NCBI RefSeq assembly: GCF_009754915.1
Contig: NZ_WPIK01000002.1
Coordinates: forward strand, 186,001 to 250,000
Length of the DNA: 64,000 bases
Source: Mucilaginibacter arboris
GTDB lineage: Bacteria > Bacteroidota > Bacteroidia > Sphingobacteriales > Sphingobacteriaceae
Direction of reading: 5' to 3'
Below the pieces are notes generated by a model that searched no databases, was not told where the DNA came from, and was given only the letters and a program-made list of their open reading frames with translations. The position numbers were made by a program, and so were the translations under genes. Below are positions 52,915 through 62,700 of the stretch, piece by piece (the first letter of the stretch is position 1; every line of letters starts with the position of its first letter).

Positions 52915-53583
52915 ATGAAACAACTAAAAATACCTTTTTTGTCATCGCTGAACACTGATTTCAGCTTGGATCACATCGATTTGCAGTTGAATAAATTACC
53001 ACCGCAAAGCCTTGATTATTTATTATGGAGCGAGGGTTCGTATAAACCTGAAGTTTGTTTCCGGATTGGCCACAACAATACTTGTATATTTTTAAAATTT
53101 ACCGTGATGGAAGATCACCTGCGGATGGTTTACAATCAAATCAACGATCCCGTTTACAAGGATAGTTGCGTGGAGTTTTTTATCGGCATCGAAAATGATA
53201 GTAATTATTATAACCTGGAATTTAATTGTGCGGGTACTTGTTCTGTTGGCTATGGCAGCAATAAATTTGATAGAAAAGAACTACCTTCTGATATTATTGC
53301 AAACATTGCAACACAAACTAAATTGTGGCGCTTAAATGGTGATTTTTCTTATTGCTGGGAAATAACGCTGATGATCCCGGTAACTATTTTCATCCATCAC
53401 CCGGATGTTAATTTGAATGGCCTTGACTGCCGTGTCAATTTTTTTAAATGCGGCGATGATTTACCGCAACCGCATTTTTTAGCCTGGAATAAAGTGGGAT
53501 CAGAAAAACCCAACTTTCATTTGTCCGAGTTTTTTGGAAAGGCCTTGTTTCTGGCAGAACAGGAAACGTTATTGCCAAATTAG
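52915..53583 (+). CDS. CBM9-like carbohydrate-binding protein without signal peptide
   Basis: A 222-residue protein resembling the 'carbohydrate-binding family 9-like' group (VEFFIGIENDSNYYNLEFNCAGTCSVGYG, WEITLMIP, CRVNFFKCGDD, HFLAWNKVG). An ATG at 52876 overlaps the sulfatase; ATG 52915 is chosen. No export signal is seen with either start, so it may be cytoplasmic, which is odd for a glycan-binding domain. It closes the HTCS-side operon. Its role is unknown. Confidence 0.75.
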   Translation: MKQLKIPFLSSLNTDFSLDHIDLQLNKLPPQSLDYLLWSEGSYKPEVCFRIGHNNTCIFLKFTVMEDHLRMVYNQINDPVYKDSCVEFFIGIENDSNYYNLEFNCAGTCSVGYGSNKFDRKELPSDIIANIATQTKLWRLNGDFSYCWEITLMIPVTIFIHHPDVNLNGLDCRVNFFKCGDDLPQPHFLAWNKVGSEKPNFHLSEFFGKALFLAEQETLLPN

Positions 53584-53669
53584 TCTGCCTGTAAAGTATC
53601 GCCATAAAATGATTTGGTACAAGGATATTTCTGACTTAACTGTTTAAGTTTATCTCGGAAAAAATGCTG

Positions 53670-53757
53670 ATGCTTCTTTTAGCACTATAAAATCTGCATT
53701 TACTCTTTACTTTCAATACAAACAGCCTTGCCCATTTTTAGGTGATAAAAGAAGCAT
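53670..53757. repeat. Paired inverted-repeat element (88 bp)
   Basis: Left arm ATGCTTCTTTTAGCACTATA at 53670 and a near-perfect right arm ending 53757; short type A core (GCATTTACTCTTTAC..CAGCCTTGCCC). The rest of the 451-bp gap 53584-54034 upstream of the second sigma factor is A/T-rich with no other feature I can support. Confidence 0.84.
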
Positions 53758-54034
53758 CTCAAATTCGGACATGATTAAACCGGCTTTAAGCCTGGCTGTT
53801 AAATTCCTTATTAAAAGTATTAAAAATTAAATTTAAGTACTACTGCCGCCCTGGTTAACCGTCATTATTTTTTTAATAACGCCTAAATCTGAAGATGAAA
53901 ATATCAGTTGCATCATTTGCACAGGGTTAATTAAAAATGAAACGCCAGTTGGGTTACAATTAAATGAGGCGTTTTGATATTTTGACTATAGGTATTTAAC
54001 AAGCTGTATATGATTTAATATTAGCTGAATTTTG

Positions 54035-54598
54035 ATGACTGTACTGGATAAACGTACCGATATTGAATTAACGAAACTATTGAAGTCGGGGGACCATATT
54101 GCCTTTACAGAGCTTTACCATCGCTATTGGAAACTTTTATTAGGCATTGCATACCATTATACCAAAGACAAACCTGTGGCCGAAGAAGTTGTTCAGGAAG
54201 TGTTTGTGGGTATATGGAACCGAAGGGAACTGATAGAAATACAGTCTTTTAAAGCCTATATGGCCACGGCAGTTAAGTTTTCTGTTTTTAAATATATCCA
54301 CCGGGAAGCACACAGGAAATTATTGGCCGAAACGCAATATCAGCAGGAAACCGTTTCTATGGACGATAAACTGATCGAATCCCGTTTTTTGCAAGAATAC
54401 ATTAACGGAATTGTGGAACAGTTGCCCGACAAATGCAAACTGGTGTTCAAATACAGCAGGCAGCAAGGAAAAAGCACCTCCGAAATTGCCAGCCAGATGG
54501 GCATTGCCGAAAAAACAGTTGAAGCGCACCTTACCAAAGGGCTAAAAACACTTAAAGCGGCCCTTAAAAGTTCGGGCATCCTGTTCTTTGTGTTGTAG
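54035..54598 (+). CDS. ECF RNA polymerase sigma factor
   Basis: A 187-residue ECF sigma factor; ATG 54035 is preferred to the adjacent TTG. Region 2 spans AFTELYHRYWKLLLGIAYHY and PVAEEVVQEVFVGIWNRR; region 4 spans LPDKCKLVFKYSRQQGKSTS and MGIAEKTVEAHLTKGLKTLK. The probable partner anti-sigma is the FecR at 58283, but an inverted GH27 gene and a sulfatase lie between them. It should drive the STN-SusC/SusD pair starting at 59756. Confidence 0.92.
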   Translation: MTVLDKRTDIELTKLLKSGDHIAFTELYHRYWKLLLGIAYHYTKDKPVAEEVVQEVFVGIWNRRELIEIQSFKAYMATAVKFSVFKYIHREAHRKLLAETQYQQETVSMDDKLIESRFLQEYINGIVEQLPDKCKLVFKYSRQQGKSTSEIASQMGIAEKTVEAHLTKGLKTLKAALKSSGILFFVL

Positions 54599-54639
54599 TG
54601 CATCACCTTTACTATCTTCTCCCATAAACCTAAAATGCA

Positions 54640-54732
54640 ATGCTTCTTTTATCGGCAAAAAATCAGTGTTTAGATTGATAATTGATAAAAAAGCGTAAGG
54701 CCGCCTGTTTTTTTAGGTGATAAAAGAAGCAT
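54640..54732. repeat. Paired inverted-repeat element (93 bp)
   Basis: Left arm ATGCTTCTTTTATCGGC at 54640, perfect right arm 54710-54732. It lies between the convergent sigma factor (+) and GH27 (-) genes, so here it is in a 3' region for both. No other terminator is seen in 54599-54900. Confidence 0.83.
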
Positions 54733-54900
54733 GGAAGATAAGTAGGCAACGATTGCAGCAGCATTAAAAGTTGTTACTGCAAAGATGATATTACCCTTTG
54801 GTGCCAGGTTGATGTTACAAATAAAAACTAAAAGCAAAATCCGCCGGTGCGTGCCGGTTTTACTTCTAAAGTGATGGTAATTTTATCAATTTCTGGATGA

Positions 54901-56079
54901 TTAATCGGCTTTTAGAACAATGATGCCATGTTTAGGTAGCGTAAATTGTTTAATTCCCCCTGCCTTTCCAAGTTTTTTATGAAGCCACAGGTCTCTTAAT
55001 TTGCTTTTGGTACTAATACCTATTTTTTCGGCGTTAAAGTTAAAAATTACCTCTTTTTCGCCCCGGTTCATAATAGCGATAGCTTTTGATTTGCCATGAT
55101 CAGCGCCTAATGGCTTAACCCAAACTTCTATAGGCTTATCGGTTAAAACTTTGTAGGCTTGCTTAAAACCGGTATCCTGATTTAAGGCGATCAGCTCTTT
55201 ATTGGTCAAGATTTCAATGGTTTGTTTAGACATGCTACGCAAATCGTTGCCTGCCAGTAAGGGTGAATTTAACATGCACCACATAGAGAAATGCGTTTTA
55301 TCCTCATCATAGCTCATCCCTCTGCCTACCTGCAGCATATCCATATCATTGTAATGGCCGGGCGACGAATATTTCGCCAAATCAGTATCGATATCGATAA
55401 TTTTTAGAATGGATCCAAAATCAGCACTGATATCACCTGATATGCGCCATGAATCTGCTTTATTGATCACCCACTTTCCGGGAAACTGCCAGCGGCAAAC
55501 GTTAAAAACGATGTTGCTGTCGATACCCTTGACCGCGTTTATGATTGGCATATAAGTATTTTCCTCGTCCAGCTTCATCTTTTCTGCGCCGCACCAGTCC
55601 ACCTTCAAAAAATCGAACCCCCATTCTTTAAAGAATAGGTTACAATCTTGCGGAACATGACCATAAATACCGGAGCCTATGCCGTTTTTGTCCTTATCAT
55701 AAATGGAGCCGCAGGTATTTTTACCCGCATCGGTATAAATACCTGCTTTCAGCTTTTTGCTATGGATATAATCGACCAACAATTTCATACCTGATGGGAA
55801 TTTTGCTTTGTTTACAAACAGTTTTCCCGAAGCATCCCTGCCACCAAAATAGCCATCATCAATATTGATAAAACGATAGCCGGCTTTATATAATCCCGAA
55901 GCAATCATTGCGTCGGCTTGTTCACGTATCATTTTTTCATCGATATTGACACGGAAATTGTTCCAGCTGCTCCAACCCATGATCGGTGCTTTTTTCTGCT
56001 GTGCACACAAAAATGAGTTCGAAATGCACAATAAGATGAACAGTATTAATACCGACTTTAATGGAATGGCAAAATTCAT
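54901..56079 (-). CDS. GH27 alpha-galactosidase
   Basis: A 392-residue exported GH27 enzyme, the only - strand gene of the window. The signal peptide ends at FLCAQ. The barrel opens with APIMGWSSWNNFRVNIDE, and INIDDGYFGG follows. The nucleophile is D161 in FLKVDWCGA and the acid/base is D216 in WRISGDI. An all-beta C-terminal domain completes it. It cleaves terminal alpha-galactose, or alpha-GalNAc in some members. Its inverted orientation between the sigma factor and the rest of that locus suggests insertion or a local inversion. Repeat elements lie on both sides. Confidence 0.93.
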   Translation of the reverse strand: MNFAIPLKSVLILFILLCISNSFLCAQQKKAPIMGWSSWNNFRVNIDEKMIREQADAMIASGLYKAGYRFINIDDGYFGGRDASGKLFVNKAKFPSGMKLLVDYIHSKKLKAGIYTDAGKNTCGSIYDKDKNGIGSGIYGHVPQDCNLFFKEWGFDFLKVDWCGAEKMKLDEENTYMPIINAVKGIDSNIVFNVCRWQFPGKWVINKADSWRISGDISADFGSILKIIDIDTDLAKYSSPGHYNDMDMLQVGRGMSYDEDKTHFSMWCMLNSPLLAGNDLRSMSKQTIEILTNKELIALNQDTGFKQAYKVLTDKPIEVWVKPLGADHGKSKAIAIMNRGEKEVIFNFNAEKIGISTKSKLRDLWLHKKLGKAGGIKQFTLPKHGIIVLKAD

Positions 56080-56245
56080 AATTGGTTATTAAAGTTAAAT
56101 TTTTCAGTTTTCAAATATATAACCTTTAACCGATGGGCCACCTGTATAACCCTGCCATTTGAAATTACTTATTGCCCGTACAGGATAAGCTGTTAGGAAG
56201 AGAATATTTCCTTTCAGATCGCATCTTGACAAAAAATTATAACGA

Positions 56246-56533
56246 AGTTGTTTGAACTTTTTTTTCTGCTCCTCTTTTTTAGGGCCGATGCTTCTTTTAT
56301 CACCTAAAAATGTTGGTCCTTAGGTTTTGTTTTTATGGGCCGGTGCTTCTTTTATCACCTAAAAAATGTTGACCATTGTTTTTTTGATCCACTAAAGACC
56401 TATAAGGTTTTCAAAACCTTATAGGTCTTTGATTAAATGTAAACACCAATTTTATCCGGTAAAAGAAGCATGGGCACCAAACCTGGGCATGCTGGAGGAC
56501 CAAATTGAAATGGGTACCAAAAAGTTTAAACAA
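56246..56533. repeat. Composite repeat cluster: solitary arm plus full element
   Basis: Bounded by GTTGTTTGAACTTTTTTTT (56247) and AAAGTTTAAACAACC (to about 56533). It contains a solitary left arm (56288-56310), a full element (56343-56471, first base changed to G) with a type B core, and the nested palindrome 56394-56430. The remaining parts of the gap 56080-56673 are A/T-rich; 56536-56673 should hold the sulfatase promoter but no motif is certain. Confidence 0.84.
56394..56430. repeat. Nested 37-bp palindrome
   Basis: AAAGACCTATAAGGTTTT meets its complement at a single C (56412). It interrupts the type B core between TTTTTTTGATC and GATTAAATG, which are contiguous (TTTTTTTGATTGATTAAATG) in the element at 14080. 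Confidence 0.85.
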
Positions 56534-56673
56534 CCTCAACATCTGCTTAGCGTTTTGTCAAAAAAATAAAAAAATATTTAACCCGACTAAGGGTAAACCC
56601 TGCCTTTAGGGTACAATATGTCAATTGTGGTCAAAACACAATAACCTCAATTGAGAAGAAGCCTAAAAACAAC

Positions 56674-58239
56674 ATGATGAGAATAACCAAAACCTTGTTT
56701 AACAATAGTTTAAGATCTGCCTTTTTTGGCGTCTTGTTTTTTGTCCATTTAGCTGAGGCTGATGCACAGCAAAAGGCACAAACCGCAAAAAGGCCTAATA
56801 TCGTGATCATCATTTCTGATGACCACGCCTACCAGGCTATCAGCGCCTACGGCAGCAAGCTGATGCAAACACCCAATATAGACCGTATTGCCAAAGGTGG
56901 TGTTACGTTTAACAAAGCTTACGTTACCAATTCTATTTGCGGGCCCAGCAGGGCCGTAATCCTTACCGGGAAGTACAGCAACAAAAATGGGTTTAAGGAT
57001 AATGAAAATTCCAGGTTCAACGGCGATCAGGACTCTTTCATCAAACAGTTGAAAGCATCCGGATACCTTACCGCCTGGATCGGGAAATGGCACCTGGAAA
57101 GCCAGCCACAGGGCTTTGATTACTGGGAGATACTTCCCGGCCAGGGCAGTTATTACAATCCTGATTTTTTAACAATGGACGGCGGTAAAAAGAAAGTGGA
57201 GGGTTATGTTTCTAACATTGTGGAGGATGAGACGGAAAGCTGGCTGGACAAACGCGATAAAAGCAAGCCTTTTTGCCTGGTGATCGGCCACAAAGCCACC
57301 CACCGCACCTGGCTGCCGGATACTTGCGATATGGGCAGGTTTGACAAAACAACCTTCCCTTTGCCGCATGATTTCTATGACAATTATGCCAACCGGATAG
57401 CTGCCCAGCAGCAGGAAATGAGCATTGCTAAAGATATGCAAATGGGCTACGACCTGAAAATGCTGCAGCCAGGCGAAGAAGAAGGCACAATAAACCGGAT
57501 GAATGCCGCCCAACGACAAAAATTTGATGCCTATTACAAACCGATCCAGGCAGACTTGAAAGCCAGGCACTTATCCGGGAACGCTTTAGCAGAGTGGAAA
57601 TACCAGCGTTACATGCGCGATTACCTGAGCACGGCCACATCCCTGGACCGCAATATCGGCCGTACCCTGGATTATCTGGATAAGAACCACTTAACAGAAA
57701 ACACGATCGTGATCTATATGTCTGATCAGGGTTTTTATTTAGGCGAGCATGGCTGGTTCGACAAGCGGTGGATGTATGAAGAATCCTTCAGGACACCGAT
57801 GGTAATGCGTTATCCCGGTGTGATCAAACCCGAAACCAAGTCTGAGGATTTTGTGATGAACGTTGATATTGCGCCTACCATGCTGGATGCGGCTAAAGTG
57901 GCCATTCCAAAAGACATGCAGGGCGAATCTATGCTGCCCTTGTTCAATAACAAAAAAGCCAAAGGCCGCGATGAAATGTATTATCATTATTATGAAAATG
58001 GAGAACATGCGGTTTCCCCTCAGTTTGGTGTCAGGACCAAACGGTATAAGCTCATCCGTTTCTATAAAAGGGTGAACAACTGGGAGTTGTACGACCTGCA
58101 AAACGACAAAGGAGAGATGAACAACCTGTATGGCAAAAAGGGCTACGAAAAGATCACGGCAGAACTGAAAAACGAATTGAACAAGCAGATCGACAAGTAC
58201 CAGGATGACGATGCAAAACTTGTTTTAACCCAGAAATAA
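56674..58239 (+). CDS. Type I sulfatase (Cys-type)
   Basis: A 521-residue periplasmic sulfatase with signal peptide ending at ADAQ. Metal ligands are in VIIISDDHAYQAIS and IVIYMSDQGFYLGEHGW. The formylglycine Cys is C89 in SICGPSRAVILTGKYS. The SDDHAYQAIS/SDQGFYLGEHGW pattern and length recall S1 families such as iduronate- or heparan-type sulfatases, but no subfamily is claimed. It is the first + strand gene after the inverted GH27 and precedes FecR by 43 bp. Confidence 0.92.
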   Translation: MMRITKTLFNNSLRSAFFGVLFFVHLAEADAQQKAQTAKRPNIVIIISDDHAYQAISAYGSKLMQTPNIDRIAKGGVTFNKAYVTNSICGPSRAVILTGKYSNKNGFKDNENSRFNGDQDSFIKQLKASGYLTAWIGKWHLESQPQGFDYWEILPGQGSYYNPDFLTMDGGKKKVEGYVSNIVEDETESWLDKRDKSKPFCLVIGHKATHRTWLPDTCDMGRFDKTTFPLPHDFYDNYANRIAAQQQEMSIAKDMQMGYDLKMLQPGEEEGTINRMNAAQRQKFDAYYKPIQADLKARHLSGNALAEWKYQRYMRDYLSTATSLDRNIGRTLDYLDKNHLTENTIVIYMSDQGFYLGEHGWFDKRWMYEESFRTPMVMRYPGVIKPETKSEDFVMNVDIAPTMLDAAKVAIPKDMQGESMLPLFNNKKAKGRDEMYYHYYENGEHAVSPQFGVRTKRYKLIRFYKRVNNWELYDLQNDKGEMNNLYGKKGYEKITAELKNELNKQIDKYQDDDAKLVLTQK

Positions 58240-58282
58240 AAGCATTTCAAGATCATCTTTACCTCTTTTCTGGAAAAAGCGC

Positions 58283-59494
58283 ATGCAACAAAAAGAAATA
58301 AATTCCTTAATTCAAAAATACCTGCACCATACAGCGTCTGCCAAAGAGCGTGAACGTTTGCTGGAGTGGTATAGGTCATCCTCTTTAGAGGAAGTAGAAT
58401 GGCTGGCAGATGAACCGGATGAGGAAGATTTGGTAAAGGCAAGGATGTATAACCATATCCGGCAGCAAACTTTCTCTGCAGAAAAGCCACCTGTGGTTTC
58501 GAAAGCTTATTTCAAACTGCAGTGGCTACAGCTGGCTGCTGCCGTGCTTCTGGTTACGCTGTTTATAAGTATTTTTTTGTTCTTCAGCAACAGCAACAAC
58601 CGTTTTCAGGCTGTCATCGGCAAAAAGCACAGGAGCATTATTGCGCCTGGTACCAACAAAGCTGTTCTTACGCTTGCAGATGGTTCAGAAATAGACCTTG
58701 ACGTTTCCCGTTCCGGGCCAATTGCCAGGCAATCCAATATCTCTATCACCAAAACCACAGCAGGCGAAATAATTTATACTGCTCAAAACCCTAATCCAAA
58801 AACTGCAGGCAATACATCAGTTTTTAACACCATCACAACGCCAAGGGGCGGAAAGTTCAAAATAGAACTGCCAGATGGCACAAAAGTATGGCTAAACGCT
58901 GCTTCGTCCTTAAAATATCCAACCCAGTTTACAAGGAAGGAGCGAAAGGTTGAACTATCGGGCGAAGGCTATTTTGAGGTAGCAAAAAATAAAGCAATAC
59001 CTTTTAAAGTTACCACGGCTTCTTCTTTAAAAAGCGGGGCCGGACAGGAGATCGAAGTTCTCGGCACGCATTTCAACATCAACGCTTACGCAGATGAAGG
59101 AGCTGTTAAAACCACTTTGCTGGAAGGAAGTGTCCGTGTCAGGCCAACAGGACCTAAAATAAGCGCTAACGGTTCTGGTGAGGTAGTGCTTAAACCAGGC
59201 CAGCAATCTGTACTGAAAGCACAAGCTCTGGTGGTTGAAAATGCAGACACAGAAGAAACATTGGCCTGGAAGAACGGAAACTTTATTTTTAATAATGAGG
59301 CGTTGAAGTCGGTCATGTCTAAAATATCCAGGTGGTACGATGTGGATGTTTTTTATGAAAAGGATTTTAACAACATCAGGATAGGCGGTTCTATTTCCCA
59401 GGAGAAGGACCTGTCTGCGGTGCTGGACCTTTTGCAATTGACCAGAAAAGTAAAATTCAAGACCGAAGGAAGGAGGGTTACCGTTATGCCGTAA
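58283..59494 (+). CDS. FecR-family anti-sigma factor
   Basis: A 403-residue anti-sigma factor: cytoplasmic N-terminal region, one transmembrane helix (about 81-101), periplasmic FecR domain (LPDGTKVWLNAASSLKYP, GEGYFEVAKNKAIPF) and a DUF4974-like end (FNNEALKSVMSKISRWYDVD). It is clearly paralogous to the FecR at 14302 along its length. It should pair with the sigma factor at 54035 and receive the signal from the STN domain of the SusC at 59756. Confidence 0.92.
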   Translation: MQQKEINSLIQKYLHHTASAKERERLLEWYRSSSLEEVEWLADEPDEEDLVKARMYNHIRQQTFSAEKPPVVSKAYFKLQWLQLAAAVLLVTLFISIFLFFSNSNNRFQAVIGKKHRSIIAPGTNKAVLTLADGSEIDLDVSRSGPIARQSNISITKTTAGEIIYTAQNPNPKTAGNTSVFNTITTPRGGKFKIELPDGTKVWLNAASSLKYPTQFTRKERKVELSGEGYFEVAKNKAIPFKVTTASSLKSGAGQEIEVLGTHFNINAYADEGAVKTTLLEGSVRVRPTGPKISANGSGEVVLKPGQQSVLKAQALVVENADTEETLAWKNGNFIFNNEALKSVMSKISRWYDVDVFYEKDFNNIRIGGSISQEKDLSAVLDLLQLTRKVKFKTEGRRVTVMP

Positions 59495-59550
59495 TTCTAC
59501 TTTAGCCGGATCTGTTCAGAAGTCCTTCAATTATTACCCGGTATTTTTTG

Positions 59551-59638
59551 ATGCTTCTTTTATCACCCAAAAATCATTAAACTTTCTATAGGTTTTTGAG
59601 TGTATGCAACGCTGATTTTTATGCGATAAAAGAAGCAT
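59551..59638. repeat. Paired inverted-repeat element (88 bp)
   Basis: Left arm ATGCTTCTTTTATCACC at 59551, right arm TTATGCGATAAAAGAAGCAT ending 59638. It sits between FecR and its SusC, the position that at the first locus (15463-15603) has no element. Confidence 0.84.
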
Positions 59639-59755
59639 GCTTTTTCTTGGCGCTTCTGTCATCTGCAATATTCTTTGTACTGCACAAGGATTATTGATCC
59701 ACCACAATTTTTTAATACAGAATATACCATCACTCTAAACCTAAACAATCTATGT

Positions 59756-62700
59756 ATGAAAATTTACAACTTTAAATCATCCGGAGGTTCCTGTACGGTA
59801 CATAAAATCCTGCTGGCCATGAAACTGATCTTTTTACTGATGTTTACCGCTCTTTTACAGGCCCAGGCCGTTAGCCTGGCGCAGGGAAAGATCACGTTAT
59901 CCGCAAAAAACGAACCGCTCGAAAAGGTTTTGAAGCAGATAAGAAAGCAGAGTGGGTTCGACCTGGTCTTTATCTCTACGGATATTGAACGCGCAAAACC
60001 GGTAACCATAAACGTAAAAGAAGAGACATTAGAGAATACCTTAAAACAATGTTTTCTGGATCAGCCTTTTGAGTTTTCCATACAATCAAAAGCTATTGTC
60101 GTGCAGGAAAAGCGCGTGCAGGGCCTCCTTAAAAATATTCAGAATATCTTAATGGATATCCGTGGTAAAGTGGTTGACGAAAGCGGCCTGGGATTGCCCG
60201 GGGCTTCGGTTAAAGTTAAAGGAACTGCTACAGGTACGATGACAGATGCAAATGGCAGGTTCAGTTTTAAAGGGATTGATGAAAATGCTGTTCTGGTAGT
60301 TTCGTTTTTAAGTTACGAAACGCAGGAAGTGAAGGCTGCTGCTAAATCTGAAATGGTTATTAAATTGAAGGCGAAATCAGGCAGTTTAAACGAAATTGTT
60401 GTGGTTGGCTATGGAACGCAGAAGAAAGAAAATTTAACCGGGGCGGTTTCTGTAGTTAAAGGCAGTGACCTGGAGAACAGGCCTGTAGTTAACGTCACCC
60501 AAAGTTTACAAGGATTGGTGCCTGGCTTAAATGTAAATGTAGGCGGCAATACCAAGCCGGGCCAAAGTTTTAACTTAAATGTTCGCGGCACGGCCAATTT
60601 AAGCGGAAGCGATAGCCCTTATGTATTGGTTGATGGCCTGGAAATGTCGCTGGCAGATGTAAACCCCAATGATATTGAGTCAATTTCTGTATTAAAAGAT
60701 GCTTCTGCAGCAGCAATATATGGAGCAAGGGCGGCTTATGGGGTTATTTTGGTAACCACTAAAAAAGGCAGTGCAGATAAAATGTCTTTAAACTACTCTG
60801 GCAATGTAGGTTTAACTTCTCCTGTTAAACTGCCGGATATGGCAAACTCACTTGAATTTGCCAACTATTTTAACGCTGCCACCTTCAATGCTTTGGGCAC
60901 GAAGCAATATTCAGACGATAAACTCGCGTTATTGGCTAAATATATAAATGACCCAACCGGTATGTCCATCTTTCCTGAGGTAAACAGTAACAACTATTCC
61001 AATTGGGAAAATAGCTCAAATGGGGTAGCCAATACCAACTGGTTTAAACTCCATTATAAACCATTTGCTGTAAGGCAGGACCATAACCTGAGCATGAGCG
61101 GGGGCAGTAACCAGGTACAATATTACATTTCGGGCGGTTATTATAACGAAGGGGGAAGTTTGAGGTATGCCGATATCAATTACGACAGGTATAACCTCAA
61201 CGCAAAAGTAACTTCGCAATTAGCCAAATGGATCAAAGTAAAAGCAAACACTAAATACACAACCTCAAAAAACGTTACACCTCTTGCAGGCTTTGAAAAC
61301 TTGTTCTTTCATAATCTGGCCCGTATGCGCCCGAATGTTTCTCCTTATGATTTGAATGGCAACTGGTCTGAACAATCGATGGTCCCGTATCTTCAGTCGG
61401 GCTCAAAAGCGCAAAATAACAATACAACGCTGGCTTTACTGACCGGATTAGAGCTTGAGCCCGTAAAAAAATGGAAGATATTTATGGACCTGAACCTCAG
61501 GCAACAGAGCAACGAGTCGTCTTCCCTGAAACTTCCAGGCACCATTTATGGTATCGACGGAACTCCGATAGCGGTGAACAGATCAGAATATAACATCCCG
61601 ATAAAAGGAAGCTATGGCAGAACGATGGAGAAGGTTACTTACCTTTCACCCAATATTTATACCAATTACGCCTACTCGATACAGCAAAAGCACAACTTTG
61701 ATCTAACTGTTGGATACCAGCAGGAATCAAACCAATACAGCAGCCTTACTGCCAACGCACAGGACCTGATCAGTGCCAACCGCCCGGGCATCTCCTTGTC
61801 TACCGGCGCTCAAACCATTGCCGAATCGCGTACGCATTGGGCCACAATGGGTGCATTTGGCAGGCTTACCTATAATTACAAGAGTAAATACTTGCTGGAA
61901 ATGAATGGGCGTTATGACGGGTCATCGAGGTTCGCAGCAGGTTCCAGGTGGGGTTTCTTTCCTTCGTTCTCGGCAGGGTATAACCTGGCGCAAGAGAAGT
62001 TTATGCAGGATAAGGTTTCCTGGATCGATGAGTTGAAAATAAGGGGTTCTTATGGCTTTCTGGGAAACCAATCCGGCGCAGGTTTATATTCTTATTCTGA
62101 AAACATGAATGTATCTACACCCGGTATAGGTACCGGCCCCAGATATTACTTTGGAAGTGGGAGGGAAGCCAATATATATGCCCCTGGCGCTTTTAACCCT
62201 TTCGTTACCTGGGAAAAAGTGGAGAATACTGATTTCGGTTTAGATATGTCTGCATTTAAGGGCCGCCTTAATTTAACTTTGGATGTTTACCAAAGAAATA
62301 CCCGCGACATGTTAGGTCCTACGCTTGATATCGCAGATATGTATGGAACAACCCCTCCGGTAAGCAATAATGCAGATTTACGCAACCGCGGCTGGGAAAT
62401 TTCCTTAAATTGGAGAGGAAACATTAGTGAAAAGATCACTTATACGATCGGTGGTTTGCTTGCTGATTCTAAATCAATCGTTACTAAATATCAAAACCCA
62501 ACCAAATCTAATCCTACAGCTACCTGGTATGAAGGGAAGACCGTAGGTGAAATATGGGGTTACCGAACCTCCGGATTAATTCAGAATGCAGCGGATGCGG
62601 CAGCATATAATAAGTTAGACCGTTCTTACCTGACCTCCATAGCATGGGTTCCCGGAGATGTGGCTTACCGCGACTTAAACGGGGACAATAAAATTAACCG

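Noticed and set aside
53940-54034. Bacteroidota promoter (TTTG / TAnnTTTG) upstream of the second sigma factor
   Set aside because: GTTTTGATATTTTGACTATA is suggestive but does not match both boxes with correct spacing.
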